Shown here: positions 41,831 through 50,495 of the stretch, piece by piece
Position numbering within the stretch: position 1 is the first letter of the stretch
Layout of the letters: each line of letters opens with the position of its first letter
Origin: Candidatus Woesearchaeota archaeon
GTDB lineage: Archaea; Nanobdellota; Nanobdellia; Woesearchaeales; 21-14-0-10-32-9
DNA: 60,641 nucleotides
Assembly: GCA_020854775.1 (NCBI GenBank)
Contig: JAHKLZ010000017.1
Location: forward strand, 1-60,641
Reading direction: 5' to 3'
Notes under the pieces: generated by a model
Database searches by the model: none
What the model was told of the DNA's origin: nothing
The model's input: only the letters and a program-made list of their open reading frames with translations
Made by a program: the position numbers and the translations under genes

Positions 41831-43018
41831 ATGATTATAGGCGTCGTAGGTAAAGCTAATGTTGGTAAAAGTACTTTTTTTAAGGCTAGTACTTTAGCAG
41901 ATGTTGAGATTGCTAATTATCCTTTCGCAACTATTAAACCTAATTCGGGTATTGGGTTTGTTAAAATTGATTGTGCGGATTCTTTTTTTAGTAAGCAATG
42001 TAACCCTAGAGTTGGTTATTGTATTAATCATAAGCGTTTTGTTCCTGTTAACATGATTGACGTTGCAGGTCTTGTTCCTGGAGCTCATGAAGGTAAAGGT
42101 ATGGGTCTTGAATTTTTAAATGATCTTAATCAAGCGGATTTACTCATTCATGTTATTGATGTTTCAGGTTCCACTAATGAAAAAGGCGAGCCGGTTCCTC
42201 CTGGTTCTCGTGATCCAGCAGAGGATGTTTTATTTTTAGAAAAAGAACTTGATTATTGGTATTTAAGCATTCTAAAAAAAGTATGGGATAAATTTTCTAG
42301 GTCTGTTACTCAAACTAATCAAGAAATTGATAAAGCGCTTAATAAGCAATTTTCGGGTTTGGGTAGTGATGAAGAAATGATTAAAAGCATCATTGTTGAT
42401 ACTAATTTAGCTGATAAAAAACTTCGGTTTTGGTCAGAGGATGATTTGTTATTATTTGCGTCTGAGCTTAGAAAAAAAACGAAGCCTATGATTGTGGCTG
42501 CTAATAAAATTGATGTTAAAGGAGCATTAAATAATTTTGAATCTTTGAAAAAGCGTTTTCCTGATACTCTTTTTGTTCCTTGTAGCGCGGAATCAGAGTT
42601 GGCTTTGAAGGAGGCTGCTAAACACAAATTGATTAATTATGTTCCAGGTAATAAGGAGTTTGAAATTATTGGTTCTTTAAGTGATAAGCAAAAGAAAGCT
42701 TTGGATTTTATTAAGGATAATGTGCTTATTCATGGTACTGGTGTTCAGGACGCGCTTAATAAAGCTGTTTTTGATGTTTTAGAATATATTCCTATTTTTC
42801 CAGGCGGCGTTAATAAATTAGAGGATCAGCATGGTAATGTTTTGCCTGATTGTTTTCTTTTAAAGAAAGGTAGTACCGCGCTTGATTTTGCTTTTAAGAT
42901 TCATAGTGATTTTGGAAAGAATTTTATTCGTGCCATCGATGTTAAGACTAAGAGGACTGTTGGTAAAGAGCATGTTCTTAGTTTTGGTGACGTAGTAGAA
43001 ATAATTAGTCATAAATAA
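41831..43018 (+). CDS. YchF/Obg-like translation-associated GTPase
   Basis: A 395-residue P-loop NTPase of the Obg/YchF superclass. ATG at 41831 gives 'MIIGVVGKANVGKSTFFKAST' with Walker A at residues 7-14; the longer frame adds unconserved residues. The G3 region is 'MIDVAGLVPGAHEGKGMGLEFLND', G4 is 'AANKIDV', and the C-terminal TGS domain ('NVLPDCFLLKKGSTALDFAFKIHSDFGKNF') closes the protein. It is the archaeal/eukaryotic (Ygr210-like) type. Family members bind ribosomes. Confidence 0.92.
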   Translation: MIIGVVGKANVGKSTFFKASTLADVEIANYPFATIKPNSGIGFVKIDCADSFFSKQCNPRVGYCINHKRFVPVNMIDVAGLVPGAHEGKGMGLEFLNDLNQADLLIHVIDVSGSTNEKGEPVPPGSRDPAEDVLFLEKELDYWYLSILKKVWDKFSRSVTQTNQEIDKALNKQFSGLGSDEEMIKSIIVDTNLADKKLRFWSEDDLLLFASELRKKTKPMIVAANKIDVKGALNNFESLKKRFPDTLFVPCSAESELALKEAAKHKLINYVPGNKEFEIIGSLSDKQKKALDFIKDNVLIHGTGVQDALNKAVFDVLEYIPIFPGGVNKLEDQHGNVLPDCFLLKKGSTALDFAFKIHSDFGKNFIRAIDVKTKRTVGKEHVLSFGDVVEIISHK

Positions 43019-43019
43019 G

Positions 43020-43565
43020 TCATAGCACGAAGTGTTTTATGAATAAAGCAATTGTTACGTATTTTATTGTTAATCCTAAGAATGAATATATTAGTACTTT
43101 TTTGAATTTATATCTTAGCATTCCAGCAACTGTTACTAGTAAAGGTGATGATAAGGGTAATACGTTAAACACGAAGATTGTTAAGTCACCATATTTCTCT
43201 ATTTTATATTTTGATTTTTCGTATTTTTTTTGTCCTATTATTTTCTTTGTTACTTTATTGCTAAATATGTATCCTATGAAGTAATCAGTTGTTTGTGCTA
43301 ATAGAGCCATCGTTACTGCGAAGAAACATATTGTTAAAGGGTCAAACCCTGCCATTATGAACTTTATAAACATTAGTTCTACAAAAGAAAGAATAAAAAA
43401 AAGATATCCTATGTATTGCACGACTATGAAGTATTTAAGAGTTAAGTTATCTGCTAAAGTATCCATTAAGGGTACAGTCACAAGTGTTATTCCTATCATT
43501 ATGCCTATGCTAATTATGAGCAAAGGATAATATTTTTTTAACAAATACTTTAATCTTTGTAACAT
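43020..43565 (-). CDS. VTT-domain (DedA-like) membrane protein
   Basis: A 181-residue membrane protein with about five hydrophobic segments. 'GYIFSNKVTKKIIGQKKYEKSKYKIEKYGDLTIFVFNVLPLSSPLLVTVAGMLRYKFKKVLIYSFLG' carries the re-entrant 'F......P..SPLL..AG' motif of the VTT/SNARE-associated Golgi family. Related proteins move or flip polyprenyl and phospholipids. It converges with the GTPase gene one base after its stop and lies 14 bases from the FKBP gene upstream. Confidence 0.82.
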   Translation of the reverse strand: MLQRLKYLLKKYYPLLIISIGIMIGITLVTVPLMDTLADNLTLKYFIVVQYIGYLFFILSFVELMFIKFIMAGFDPLTICFFAVTMALLAQTTDYFIGYIFSNKVTKKIIGQKKYEKSKYKIEKYGDLTIFVFNVLPLSSPLLVTVAGMLRYKFKKVLIYSFLGLTIKYVTIALFIKHFVL

Positions 43566-43579
43566 GTTGTTTACTTCTT

Positions 43580-44005
43580 TTATTGTATATCAATAACTTT
43601 TATTTTAAACGTTAAATTTTGTCCTGCTAAAGGATGGTTTAAATCTATTATTATGTTTTCTTCTTCTACGCCTGCAACTACTACTGGGAATTGTTGTCCG
43701 TCAGGCGCGGTAACTGCTAAAGTCATTCCTGGTTTTATTTCTCCAGGAATATTCATTTTTTCTCTTGGTATTTTTTGTTTTAATTCTTCATTTCTTTCTC
43801 CGTACGCATCTTCAGGTTTTATTGTTATTTCTTTTTCTTCATCTTTTTTCATACCTATTACTGCCGCGTCGAATCCTTTGATTACTTTTCCACTTCCTGC
43901 TTCGAATTCTAATGGTTCTCTTCCTTCTGAGGAATCAAATACTTGTCCATTATCTAATGTTCCTGTGTAGTGTATCTTGATTTTATTTCCTTTTTTTACT
44001 TCCAT
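43580..44005 (-). CDS. FKBP-type peptidyl-prolyl isomerase (SlyD-like)
   Basis: A 141-residue prolyl isomerase/chaperone. ATG at 44005 gives 'MEVKKGNKIKIHYTGTLDNGQVFDSS'; the longer frame to 44038 covers the ribosome site. 'PLEFEAGSGKVIKGFDAAVIGMKKDEEKEITIKPEDAYGERN' and 'DLNHPLAGQNLTFKIKV' are the two halves of the FKBP fold around a SlyD-type insert-in-flap domain (residues 75-125). It has no metal-binding His-rich tail. It is probably cytoplasmic; no signal peptide is seen. Confidence 0.93.
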   Translation of the reverse strand: MEVKKGNKIKIHYTGTLDNGQVFDSSEGREPLEFEAGSGKVIKGFDAAVIGMKKDEEKEITIKPEDAYGERNEELKQKIPREKMNIPGEIKPGMTLAVTAPDGQQFPVVVAGVEEENIIIDLNHPLAGQNLTFKIKVIDIQ

Positions 44006-44155
44006 TTTTGTTTCATCTCCCCGAACAATTATTCTCACTTCTAAATTTTTTTTTTTTAGAATAAGAATCTTTTTGTCCTTTTTTAACCAAAATATGGCTT
44101 TTTTTATAAGTTTTTTGTCTTAAAAAGCATTATTATTTTAATTTTTTTAAAATGT

Positions 44156-45112
44156 TTAAAAAATGTTAATTAGCAAAACTGCTACTAAGTATCCTATGAA
44201 ACATCCTGCGCTTATGAAAGGCATAGCAGGATAATATTTGTCTTTTTTTCCGTACAAAAACAATAATAAAAGTGATGCTCCTGCGAAGCCAGATATTATT
44301 AGTGAATAAGCAATCGCTGTCGCGCTTGAATAACCTTGTTGTAGCATAAAAACTAAGAAAGTTGAAGCAAATATTAAGGGAAATGCTAAGTCTCCTCCTC
44401 CTAGTATGCCTATTCTTATTTCTTTTTTTGTTTGTTTCATAATTTTTTTATTTGATTTTTTGTTTGTTTCAGTTTTTTTGTTTATTTTTCCTGTTTTGAC
44501 ATTGTAAGAAAGTGCTAGTCCTGGAAATAAGTTCGCGTCTTTCGCGAATTTCGCCATGGTTATCATGTGTTTACTTTTCCAAACGGCGTAAGCATCGTAC
44601 GCGCTGACTATTATTAGTAATGTGAATGCATAAAAAACGTTTAATAATGGAACTAATAATAAAGCGATTCCTGGATAAACAAATAATTCTGTGAAGTTAT
44701 GTATTAAGAAATTAGGTTTGTATATTTTCCAAGCGCCTAGTATTATTGCTATGATCCACGCAACGAAATGATTAAACATAACTCCTAGGGATATGCTCAT
44801 AGTTATTATTGTAGCGAAGAAAAACCAGTGCTTCCACCATTTGACTTTTTTAAACTTTGATAGTAGAAGAAGAAGTATTGTTCCTATTGTCACACCTAGT
44901 ATTATTGTTATAATTGTTTCTGAGCCTTCTATTTCAGGTCTTTCTCCTACTGTTGTGTTGCTAAATATCACTTCTGTTTTTTCTATTTCTTTTGTTTCTT
45001 CATTTACTATTTTTATGACTTCTGATCCTTGATTAACTATTAGCAAGCCTATTATTTGTGATACTAAGAATAAAACCATGAATATTATTAGTACTTGTTG
45101 TGAATGCTTCAT
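44156..45112 (-). CDS. Presenilin/signal-peptide-peptidase-type intramembrane aspartyl protease
   Basis: A 318-residue polytopic protein of peptidase family A22. The catalytic pair is 'SAYDAYAVW' (YD motif) and 'LGGGDLAFPL' (GxGD), and the third motif, normally PAL, reads 'YPAMPFISAG' (PAM). A basic hydrophilic loop ('KINKKTETNKKSNKKIMKQTKK') separates the two catalytic helices. Eight or nine membrane helices are seen. The family cuts substrates within the membrane, for example signal-peptide remnants. It is divergent from the lipoprotein gene at 45197. Confidence 0.9.
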   Translation of the reverse strand: MKHSQQVLIIFMVLFLVSQIIGLLIVNQGSEVIKIVNEETKEIEKTEVIFSNTTVGERPEIEGSETIITIILGVTIGTILLLLLSKFKKVKWWKHWFFFATIITMSISLGVMFNHFVAWIIAIILGAWKIYKPNFLIHNFTELFVYPGIALLLVPLLNVFYAFTLLIIVSAYDAYAVWKSKHMITMAKFAKDANLFPGLALSYNVKTGKINKKTETNKKSNKKIMKQTKKEIRIGILGGGDLAFPLIFASTFLVFMLQQGYSSATAIAYSLIISGFAGASLLLLFLYGKKDKYYPAMPFISAGCFIGYLVAVLLINIF

Positions 45113-45196
45113 AATTCTTGTTTCTTGTTGCTTTATTTATATTATTATTCATTTTTGTCGTAAAATATTTAAAAAGAAGAATATTGTATTTATTTC

Positions 45197-45631
45197 ATGG
45201 TGAGATTGTTGACTAAGACTTATTTGTTAATTTTGGTTTTTGCTATGCTTCTTATTAGTGGTTGTACTAAATATGTTTGTTATGATGGTTCTGTTGAGCG
45301 CGATGAAGATAAGTGTCCTTTGGTTGTGGAGCCTAAGATTTTGCAGAGGCAAGCTGAAACAGCTGTTGATACTTATTCCGCGGCTTATGCTTCGGCTCTA
45401 GGTTCTAGGCATAGCAGGGTTAATACTTATAAAGTAGGGGGTGATTGGCACTCCGAAATTTTATTTACTAATATAAGAACTGGTACTGTTAATCATGTTA
45501 CTTTCAAGATTGATGGTGTTACTTCATCTGTTAGTTGTTTTGAAGGTTGTGATTATTTAAAAAAGGAAGAAGTCGTTGTTGAAGATATTAATAATGTGAC
45601 TGGTATTGATGCTGGTTACACTTTGTATTGA
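45197..45631 (+). CDS. Putative lipoprotein
   Basis: A 144-residue exported protein with a signal peptide ('LLTKTYLLILVFAMLLISGCTKY') ending in a lipobox LISGC, so the mature protein would be lipid-anchored on Cys23. The mature part has five further Cys and no recognised domain. Eighteen bases separate it from the MinD-like gene, so they may be co-transcribed. Confidence 0.7.
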   Translation: MVRLLTKTYLLILVFAMLLISGCTKYVCYDGSVERDEDKCPLVVEPKILQRQAETAVDTYSAAYASALGSRHSRVNTYKVGGDWHSEILFTNIRTGTVNHVTFKIDGVTSSVSCFEGCDYLKKEEVVVEDINNVTGIDAGYTLY

Positions 45632-45649
45632 GGTTTTAAGAGGTTATTT

Positions 45650-46357
45650 ATGGCTAAATTCATAGCTGTGCTTGGTGGAAAAGGAGGAGTTGGTAGAACG
45701 ACTCACGCGATTAATCTTGGTTTGTCTTTGGTTAATGAAGGTGAGGATGTTATTGTTATTGATGGTAATTTTGATTCTCCTTCTCTTGGTTTTCATCTTG
45801 GTGAAGCGTTTTATCCTGTTACTCTTCATGACGTCATGCATGATAATAAAGCGTTGATTAAAGCAATTCACGAGCACGAATCTGGTTTAAAGATTATTCC
45901 TGCTGATTTTTCTATTTATTCTAATAATGTTAATTATGATTCTTTGTTTAAGCACTTGCAAGATTTGCATTTATTTGCTGATTACATAATAGTTGATGGT
46001 TCTGCAGGTCTTAGTCATAATACGTCTCAGTTGTTAAGGCTTTGTGATGAAGTCTTTATTGTTACGGGTCCTGATCGTGCTTCTTTGATGGAATCAAAGA
46101 GAGTTCTTGATTTGGCTAAGAAGATGAATAAGATAATTACTGGTTTGGTTGTTAATAAGTACAAAGAGGGTAAGTATTTTGTTCATAAGGAAGACATTCA
46201 GAGTTTCTTAGGTATGCCTGCGCTTAGTGTTATCCCTGAGGATTTTAGGTTTTTTAGGTCTATGCATGAGAAGAAGCCTTATGTTTATATGTTTCCAGGT
46301 AAGAAGATTGCTAAGCAGTATCGTGATTTGGCTAAGAGGCTTAGTATTAAGAACTAA
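45650..46357 (+). CDS. MinD/ParA-like ATPase with altered Walker A
   Basis: A 235-residue SIMIBI-class ATPase of the MinD group. The deviant Walker A reads 'GKGGVGRTTHA' (residues 9-19). The signature first Lys is present, but the P-loop Lys is Arg, which usually weakens ATP hydrolysis. 'VIDGNFDSPSLGFHLG' (switch I) and 'YIIVDGSAGL' (Walker B/switch II) follow. The C terminus ends in an amphipathic 'AKQYRDLAKRLSIK' helix like a membrane-targeting sequence. It may position a surface structure or division site; the partner is unknown. Confidence 0.85.
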   Translation: MAKFIAVLGGKGGVGRTTHAINLGLSLVNEGEDVIVIDGNFDSPSLGFHLGEAFYPVTLHDVMHDNKALIKAIHEHESGLKIIPADFSIYSNNVNYDSLFKHLQDLHLFADYIIVDGSAGLSHNTSQLLRLCDEVFIVTGPDRASLMESKRVLDLAKKMNKIITGLVVNKYKEGKYFVHKEDIQSFLGMPALSVIPEDFRFFRSMHEKKPYVYMFPGKKIAKQYRDLAKRLSIKN

Positions 46358-46378
46358 TTTTTTTTGGGGGGGTTAGTT

Positions 46379-46852
46379 ATGAATTGTGATATTTGTGGTA
46401 GTAAAGGAGAGCTTTTTAATGTTGAAATGGAAGGTTCTAAATTAGTTGCGTGTGATAAGTGCGCTGTTTATGGTAAGAAAATTAATAAAGTGGTTGTTAA
46501 TGATGAACCTGTTATTAATTTTCGTGAATCTAAAAAATTTGTTAAGGCTGATGAACCTGTTATTTTAGTTGTTGATAATTATAATTCTTTGATTAAGAAT
46601 AAGCGTGAAAAGCTTGGGTTGAAACAGGAGGATCTTGCAAAGTCTATTAATGAGAAAGAGTCTTTGATTCAGCAAATAGAAAATAAGAAAATTGAGCCTA
46701 GTTTTAAGGTGGCTGAGAAGCTTGAAAAGCGTCTTGGTTTAATATTATTAGAAAATTATAAGGAATCTGTTTCGGGTCAGCAATCTTTGAAGGATCAAGG
46801 TCCTGTCACTCTTGGTGATTTGATTCAGTTTAAAACTAGGAAGAAGAAATAA
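46379..46852 (+). CDS. mbf1: Multiprotein bridging factor 1 (MBF1) homologue
   Basis: A 157-residue protein with an N-terminal zinc ribbon ('CDICGSKGELFNVEMEGSKLVACDKCAVYG', CX2C...CX2C) and a Cro-like HTH (residues 75-130, 'IKNKREKLGLKQEDLAKSINEKESLIQQIENKKIEPS'). Archaeal MBF1 associates with ribosomes; the eukaryotic form bridges activators and TBP. ATG at 46379 follows GGGGGGTTA. The tail 'GPVTLGDLIQFKTRKKK' is typical of archaeal members. Confidence 0.92.
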   Translation: MNCDICGSKGELFNVEMEGSKLVACDKCAVYGKKINKVVVNDEPVINFRESKKFVKADEPVILVVDNYNSLIKNKREKLGLKQEDLAKSINEKESLIQQIENKKIEPSFKVAEKLEKRLGLILLENYKESVSGQQSLKDQGPVTLGDLIQFKTRKKK

Positions 46853-46871
46853 TTGTGTTTAGTGATTTTTT

Positions 46872-47843
46872 ATGAGGTACATGCTTATTATTGGGAGGTT
46901 TCAGCCGTTTCATTCTGGTCATCTTGCTATTATTAAGAAGTATCATCATAAGGGTTTCTTTGTTAAAATAATTATTGGGTCTATTCATAAGGCGCATCAG
47001 CGTGATGATCCTTTCACTGTTGATGAGCGCGTGGAGATGATTCGTAGAAGCCTTGATGAAATAGGTGTTGTTAATTACGAAGTTTTTTTTGTTCCGGATG
47101 TTCCTGATGATGCTGAATGGGTTAGTATCGTTAAGAAGAAAGCGGGCAAGTTCGATGTTTTGTTCACGGGTAATCCTTGGGTTAAAAAACTTTTTAGGAA
47201 AGAAGATGTTGAGCTTCATGAATATGATGAGCGTTTTGATAGGATTAAAGGTATTAAGGCTAAAGATATAAGGATGAATCTTCTTAATTCTAAGAGTAGG
47301 AAGGGTTTGCCTTTGGCTGTTTTTAATTATCTTAAGATTATTAGTGCTTTTGATCGTTTAAAGGAGATGCATGATTCTAGGAAGAAAGTTCATTATTTGC
47401 TTAATACTAATAAATTAACTATTAGTACAGCTGAGAGTTGTACTGGTGGGGCTATTAGTAGGGCTTTGATTAGTTATTCTGGTTCTTCTAATTTTTTTAA
47501 GGGAGGGGTTGTTGCTTATTCTCCTAAGATTAAAAAAAGTGTTCTTGGTGTTAATGAAAGAACTATTTTGAAAAAAGGTGTTGTTAGTGAGGAAACCGCG
47601 GTTGAGATGGCTCTTGGTGCTCTTCAATTATTTGATTCTGATTACGCCGTGGGTACTACTGGTTACGCTGATCCTTCTGATAAGGAGTCGGGTAAGGTTT
47701 TTATTGCTGTTGCGAATAAGCGCGAGGCTTTTGTTAAAGAATTTTTTTTTAAGTTTAAAGACAGAAATAAGATAATTGATAAGGCGTCTTCTGAAGCTGT
47801 GAAATTAATTTATGAATTGTTAAGAAAGGATTTGTTCGAGTAA
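46872..47843 (+). CDS. Fusion of NMN adenylyltransferase and PncC/CinA-type NMN amidase
   Basis: A 323-residue two-domain protein. Residues 1-170 are archaeal-type NadM: 'IGRFQPFHSGHLAIIKKY' carries the (H/T)XGH nucleotidyl-transfer motif, and 'IKAKDIRMNLL' is the later Arg motif. Residues 175-323 are a CinA C-terminal domain: 'TAESCTGGAISRAL' (catalytic Ser), 'SNFFKGGVVAYSPKIKKSVLGV' and 'GTTGYADPSDKESGKVFIAV'. NadM joins NMN and ATP to make NAD; PncC deamidates NMN to NaMN. The fusion would put two enzymes acting on the same mononucleotide in one chain. ATG at 46872 leaves 19 bases after mbf1. Confidence 0.88.
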   Translation: MRYMLIIGRFQPFHSGHLAIIKKYHHKGFFVKIIIGSIHKAHQRDDPFTVDERVEMIRRSLDEIGVVNYEVFFVPDVPDDAEWVSIVKKKAGKFDVLFTGNPWVKKLFRKEDVELHEYDERFDRIKGIKAKDIRMNLLNSKSRKGLPLAVFNYLKIISAFDRLKEMHDSRKKVHYLLNTNKLTISTAESCTGGAISRALISYSGSSNFFKGGVVAYSPKIKKSVLGVNERTILKKGVVSEETAVEMALGALQLFDSDYAVGTTGYADPSDKESGKVFIAVANKREAFVKEFFFKFKDRNKIIDKASSEAVKLIYELLRKDLFE

Positions 47844-47898
47844 TTTTTTAGTAATGTTTTTATATTCTTCTTTTCTTTTTTGTTATTAGGTGAATTAG

Positions 47899-48534
47899 TT
47901 GCGTAGATCAAGTGTTATTCCCACAGTTTTTTCTCATAATAAGAAAGAGTTTTGTTCTAGGTTGGATTCTTTATTAAAGGTTTCTAAGAATTTACAAGTT
48001 GATTTCATGGATGGTTCTTTTGTTTCTTCTAAATCCGTGCTTCCAAGACACGTTCCTGTTCTTTCTAAGTTCAGTAATATTTTTGAAGCTCACTTAATGG
48101 TTAGTGATCCTGAAAAGTTTTGGACTAAAATTAGAAGTAAGGGTTTTAAGAAAATAATTTTTCACTTGGAATCTTTTGAGGATAAAAATGATGCTTTGAT
48201 TTTTTTTAATAAATTAAAGAAACAAAAAATTAGGCCTGTTCTTGCTGTTAATCCTGGGACTGTTTTATCTAAGGAATTAGTTAGAGGTTTTGATTTCTTT
48301 TTAGTTATGGGTGTTCATCCTGGTAAGGAAAAACAAAGTCTTATTCCTTCGACTTTTTCTAGGATTAAGTTTATTAAGAGTGTTAATCCTTCTGCTAAGG
48401 TGCAAGTTGATGGCGGAGTTAATCCTGGTAATTCCAGTAAATTATTTAAAGCAGGTGCTGATTATATTAATTCAGGTTCGTACATAAGTGATAATGAAGA
48501 TCCTGAAAAGGCTTTGTTAAGTTTATTAAATTAA
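47899..48534 (+). CDS. rpe: Ribulose-phosphate 3-epimerase
   Basis: A 211-residue TIM-barrel enzyme that interconverts ribulose-5-P and xylulose-5-P. TTG at 47899 is the start, in line with the barrel's first strand ('VIPTVFSHNKKEF'). 'QVDFMDGSFV' supplies the metal Asp, 'FEAHLMV' the His, 'MGVHPGKEKQ' the phosphate region and 'VDGGVNPGN' the second Asp. It opens the sugar-phosphate cluster; the next gene starts 19 bases later. Confidence 0.92.
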   Translation: MRRSSVIPTVFSHNKKEFCSRLDSLLKVSKNLQVDFMDGSFVSSKSVLPRHVPVLSKFSNIFEAHLMVSDPEKFWTKIRSKGFKKIIFHLESFEDKNDALIFFNKLKKQKIRPVLAVNPGTVLSKELVRGFDFFLVMGVHPGKEKQSLIPSTFSRIKFIKSVNPSAKVQVDGGVNPGNSSKLFKAGADYINSGSYISDNEDPEKALLSLLN

Positions 48535-48553
48535 AAAAGAGAGGTTGTTTTTT

Positions 48554-49384
48554 TTGGTTGCGCGTATTCATGGTTTAAAATTTGTTGCTAACACGCTTAG
48601 GCATGATGTTATTAATATGTTAACTGAGTCTAAATCTGGTCACACTGCGGGTCCTCTTGGTTTGGCTGATATTTTTGCGGCGTTATATTTTGATTTTTTA
48701 AATGTTAATCCTAAGAATCCTTTGGATGAGAATCGTGATTTTTTAGTTCTTAGTAATGGTCATGTTTGCCCTATTCTTTATGCGGCTCTTGCTAATAAGG
48801 GTTTTTTTGATAAGGATGAATTGTTTAGTCTTAGAAAGTTTGGGTCTAGGCTTCAGGGTCATCCTCATAGGTTTTCTTTGCCTGGTTTAGAATCTTCTTC
48901 TGGTCCTCTTGGTTCTGGTCTTGGTCAGGCTTCGGGTATGGCTTTGGTTTTAAAGCGTGAAGATAAGTCTAATAGGGTTGTTTGTGTTTGTTCTGATGGT
49001 GAGCATCAAGAGGGTAATCATTGGGAATCAGTTTTGTTTTGTGTTAAGTATGAATTGAATAATTTAGTGGTTATTGTTGATAGGAATAGGATTCAGATTG
49101 ATGGTAGCACCGAAGAAATTATGCCTTTGAAGTCTTTGAAGGAAAAATATTTGTCTTTTGGTTGGGGCGTCATTGAGATTAATGGTAATAACATGGATCA
49201 GGTTGTTCATGCTCTTGATAAATCTAAGCATCATAGAAAGGGTCCTTTGGTTATTGTTGCTAATACTGTTCCTGGTAAAGGTGTTAGTTTCATGGAGAAT
49301 AATTATGAGTGGCATGGTAAGACTCCTAGTAAAGATGAGGCTGAGAAAGCTCTTTTTGAGTTGAGTAAGAGGAGGGTTGCTTAA
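48554..49384 (+). CDS. Transketolase, N-terminal (TPP-binding) subunit
   Basis: A 276-residue split subunit. TTG at 48554 has a GAGAGG site at good distance; TTG at 48545 is an alternative. The 'SGHTAGPLGLADIFAALYFDFLN' start, the His-containing 'SNGHVCPILYAAL', 'GSLGSGLGQA'-type 'GPLGSGLGQASGMAL', and the TPP/Mg motif 'SDGEHQEGNHWESVLF...NLVVIVDRN' are all present. It overlaps the C-terminal subunit by one base. Split transketolase is common in archaea and some bacteria. Confidence 0.93.
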   Translation: MVARIHGLKFVANTLRHDVINMLTESKSGHTAGPLGLADIFAALYFDFLNVNPKNPLDENRDFLVLSNGHVCPILYAALANKGFFDKDELFSLRKFGSRLQGHPHRFSLPGLESSSGPLGSGLGQASGMALVLKREDKSNRVVCVCSDGEHQEGNHWESVLFCVKYELNNLVVIVDRNRIQIDGSTEEIMPLKSLKEKYLSFGWGVIEINGNNMDQVVHALDKSKHHRKGPLVIVANTVPGKGVSFMENNYEWHGKTPSKDEAEKALFELSKRRVA

Positions 49385-50430
49385 TGATTAGGAAGTCTTT
49401 TTTTTCTAGTCCTGAATTTGATTCTACTCGTAGAGGTTTTGGTAAGGGGTTGTTGAGACTTGGTTCTTTGTTTAATGATGTTTGGGTTTTAACTGCTGAT
49501 CTTGGGGGTTCTACTTGTGTTAATAACTTCAAGGATTCTTTTCCTGATAGATTCGTTCAAGTTGGTGTGGCTGAGCAGAACCTTGTTTGTGTCGCTTCAG
49601 GTATTGCTTCTATGAATAAGGTTGTTTTTGCTTCTTCTTTTGCGATGTTTAGTCCTGGTAGGAATTGGGAGCAGATTCGTACTACTATTGCGTATAATGA
49701 TCAACCAGTAATAGTTGTGGGTTCTCATACGGGTTTGGGTGTTGGTGAGGATGGTGCTACTCATCAGGCTCTTGAAGATGTTGCTTTGATGAGGGTTATT
49801 CCTAACATGGTAGTTGTGGTTCCTTGTGATGCTTTGCAGGCTGAGAAAGCCGTTTTTTCTTTGTATAAAAGAAGGGGTCCGTCTTATTTGAGGTTGAATC
49901 GTCAGAAGTCTCCTTTGATTACTACTGCGTCTAGTTCTTTTAAGTTAGGAAGTGCTCAAGTATTGGTTGATGGTAAGGACTTAGTAATTTTTGGTTGTGG
50001 TCCTATTCTCGTTGAAGCTATTAAAGCGTCTGTTATTTTAAAAAATAAGGGTTTCAGTGTGGCTGTTGTTAATATTCACACGATTAAACCTTTGGATGAG
50101 GAATCCGTTGTTAAATTTGCTAATAAGTGTGGTTGCTTCTTGGTTGTTGAGGATCATCAAATCAGTGGAGGTCTTGGTTCTGCTATTTCTGAGGTTTTAA
50201 TTAGGTCTAAGCCTGTTAAAGGTGACTTCGTTGGGATTAATGATGAGTTTGGTGAGTCAGGCGATTTTAATGATTTGTTTTGGAAGCATGGTTTGAATTC
50301 TGAAAGAATTGTTACTAAGGCTTTGAAGTTATTAAGAAATAAAAAAAATGTTAAAAGAGTTGTTAAGAAATCATTTTCTAAAAAGAAAGTTGTTAAAAAA
50401 AGCGCTAAGAGATTTGTTAAACATAAATAA
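49384..50430 (+). CDS. Transketolase, C-terminal subunit with basic tail
   Basis: A 348-residue subunit with the pyrimidine-binding domain ('FVQVGVAEQNLVCVASGIASMNKVVFASSFAMF', with the catalytic Glu) and the C-terminal transketolase domain. With its partner it moves two-carbon units between sugar phosphates. The last 35 residues are a Lys/Arg/Val-rich tail ('KKVVKKSAKRFVKHK') absent from the family and similar to the Lys-rich tails at 14277 and 16794. The tail may bind RNA, DNA or ribosomes; its role is unknown. Confidence 0.93.
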   Translation: MIRKSFFSSPEFDSTRRGFGKGLLRLGSLFNDVWVLTADLGGSTCVNNFKDSFPDRFVQVGVAEQNLVCVASGIASMNKVVFASSFAMFSPGRNWEQIRTTIAYNDQPVIVVGSHTGLGVGEDGATHQALEDVALMRVIPNMVVVVPCDALQAEKAVFSLYKRRGPSYLRLNRQKSPLITTASSSFKLGSAQVLVDGKDLVIFGCGPILVEAIKASVILKNKGFSVAVVNIHTIKPLDEESVVKFANKCGCFLVVEDHQISGGLGSAISEVLIRSKPVKGDFVGINDEFGESGDFNDLFWKHGLNSERIVTKALKLLRNKKNVKRVVKKSFSKKKVVKKSAKRFVKHK

Positions 50431-50495
50431 CTTTTGCTTGTTTAATAAAATTTATTAATGAGCTAATCTTGTTGTTGTTTGTTTAGGTGTTTTTC

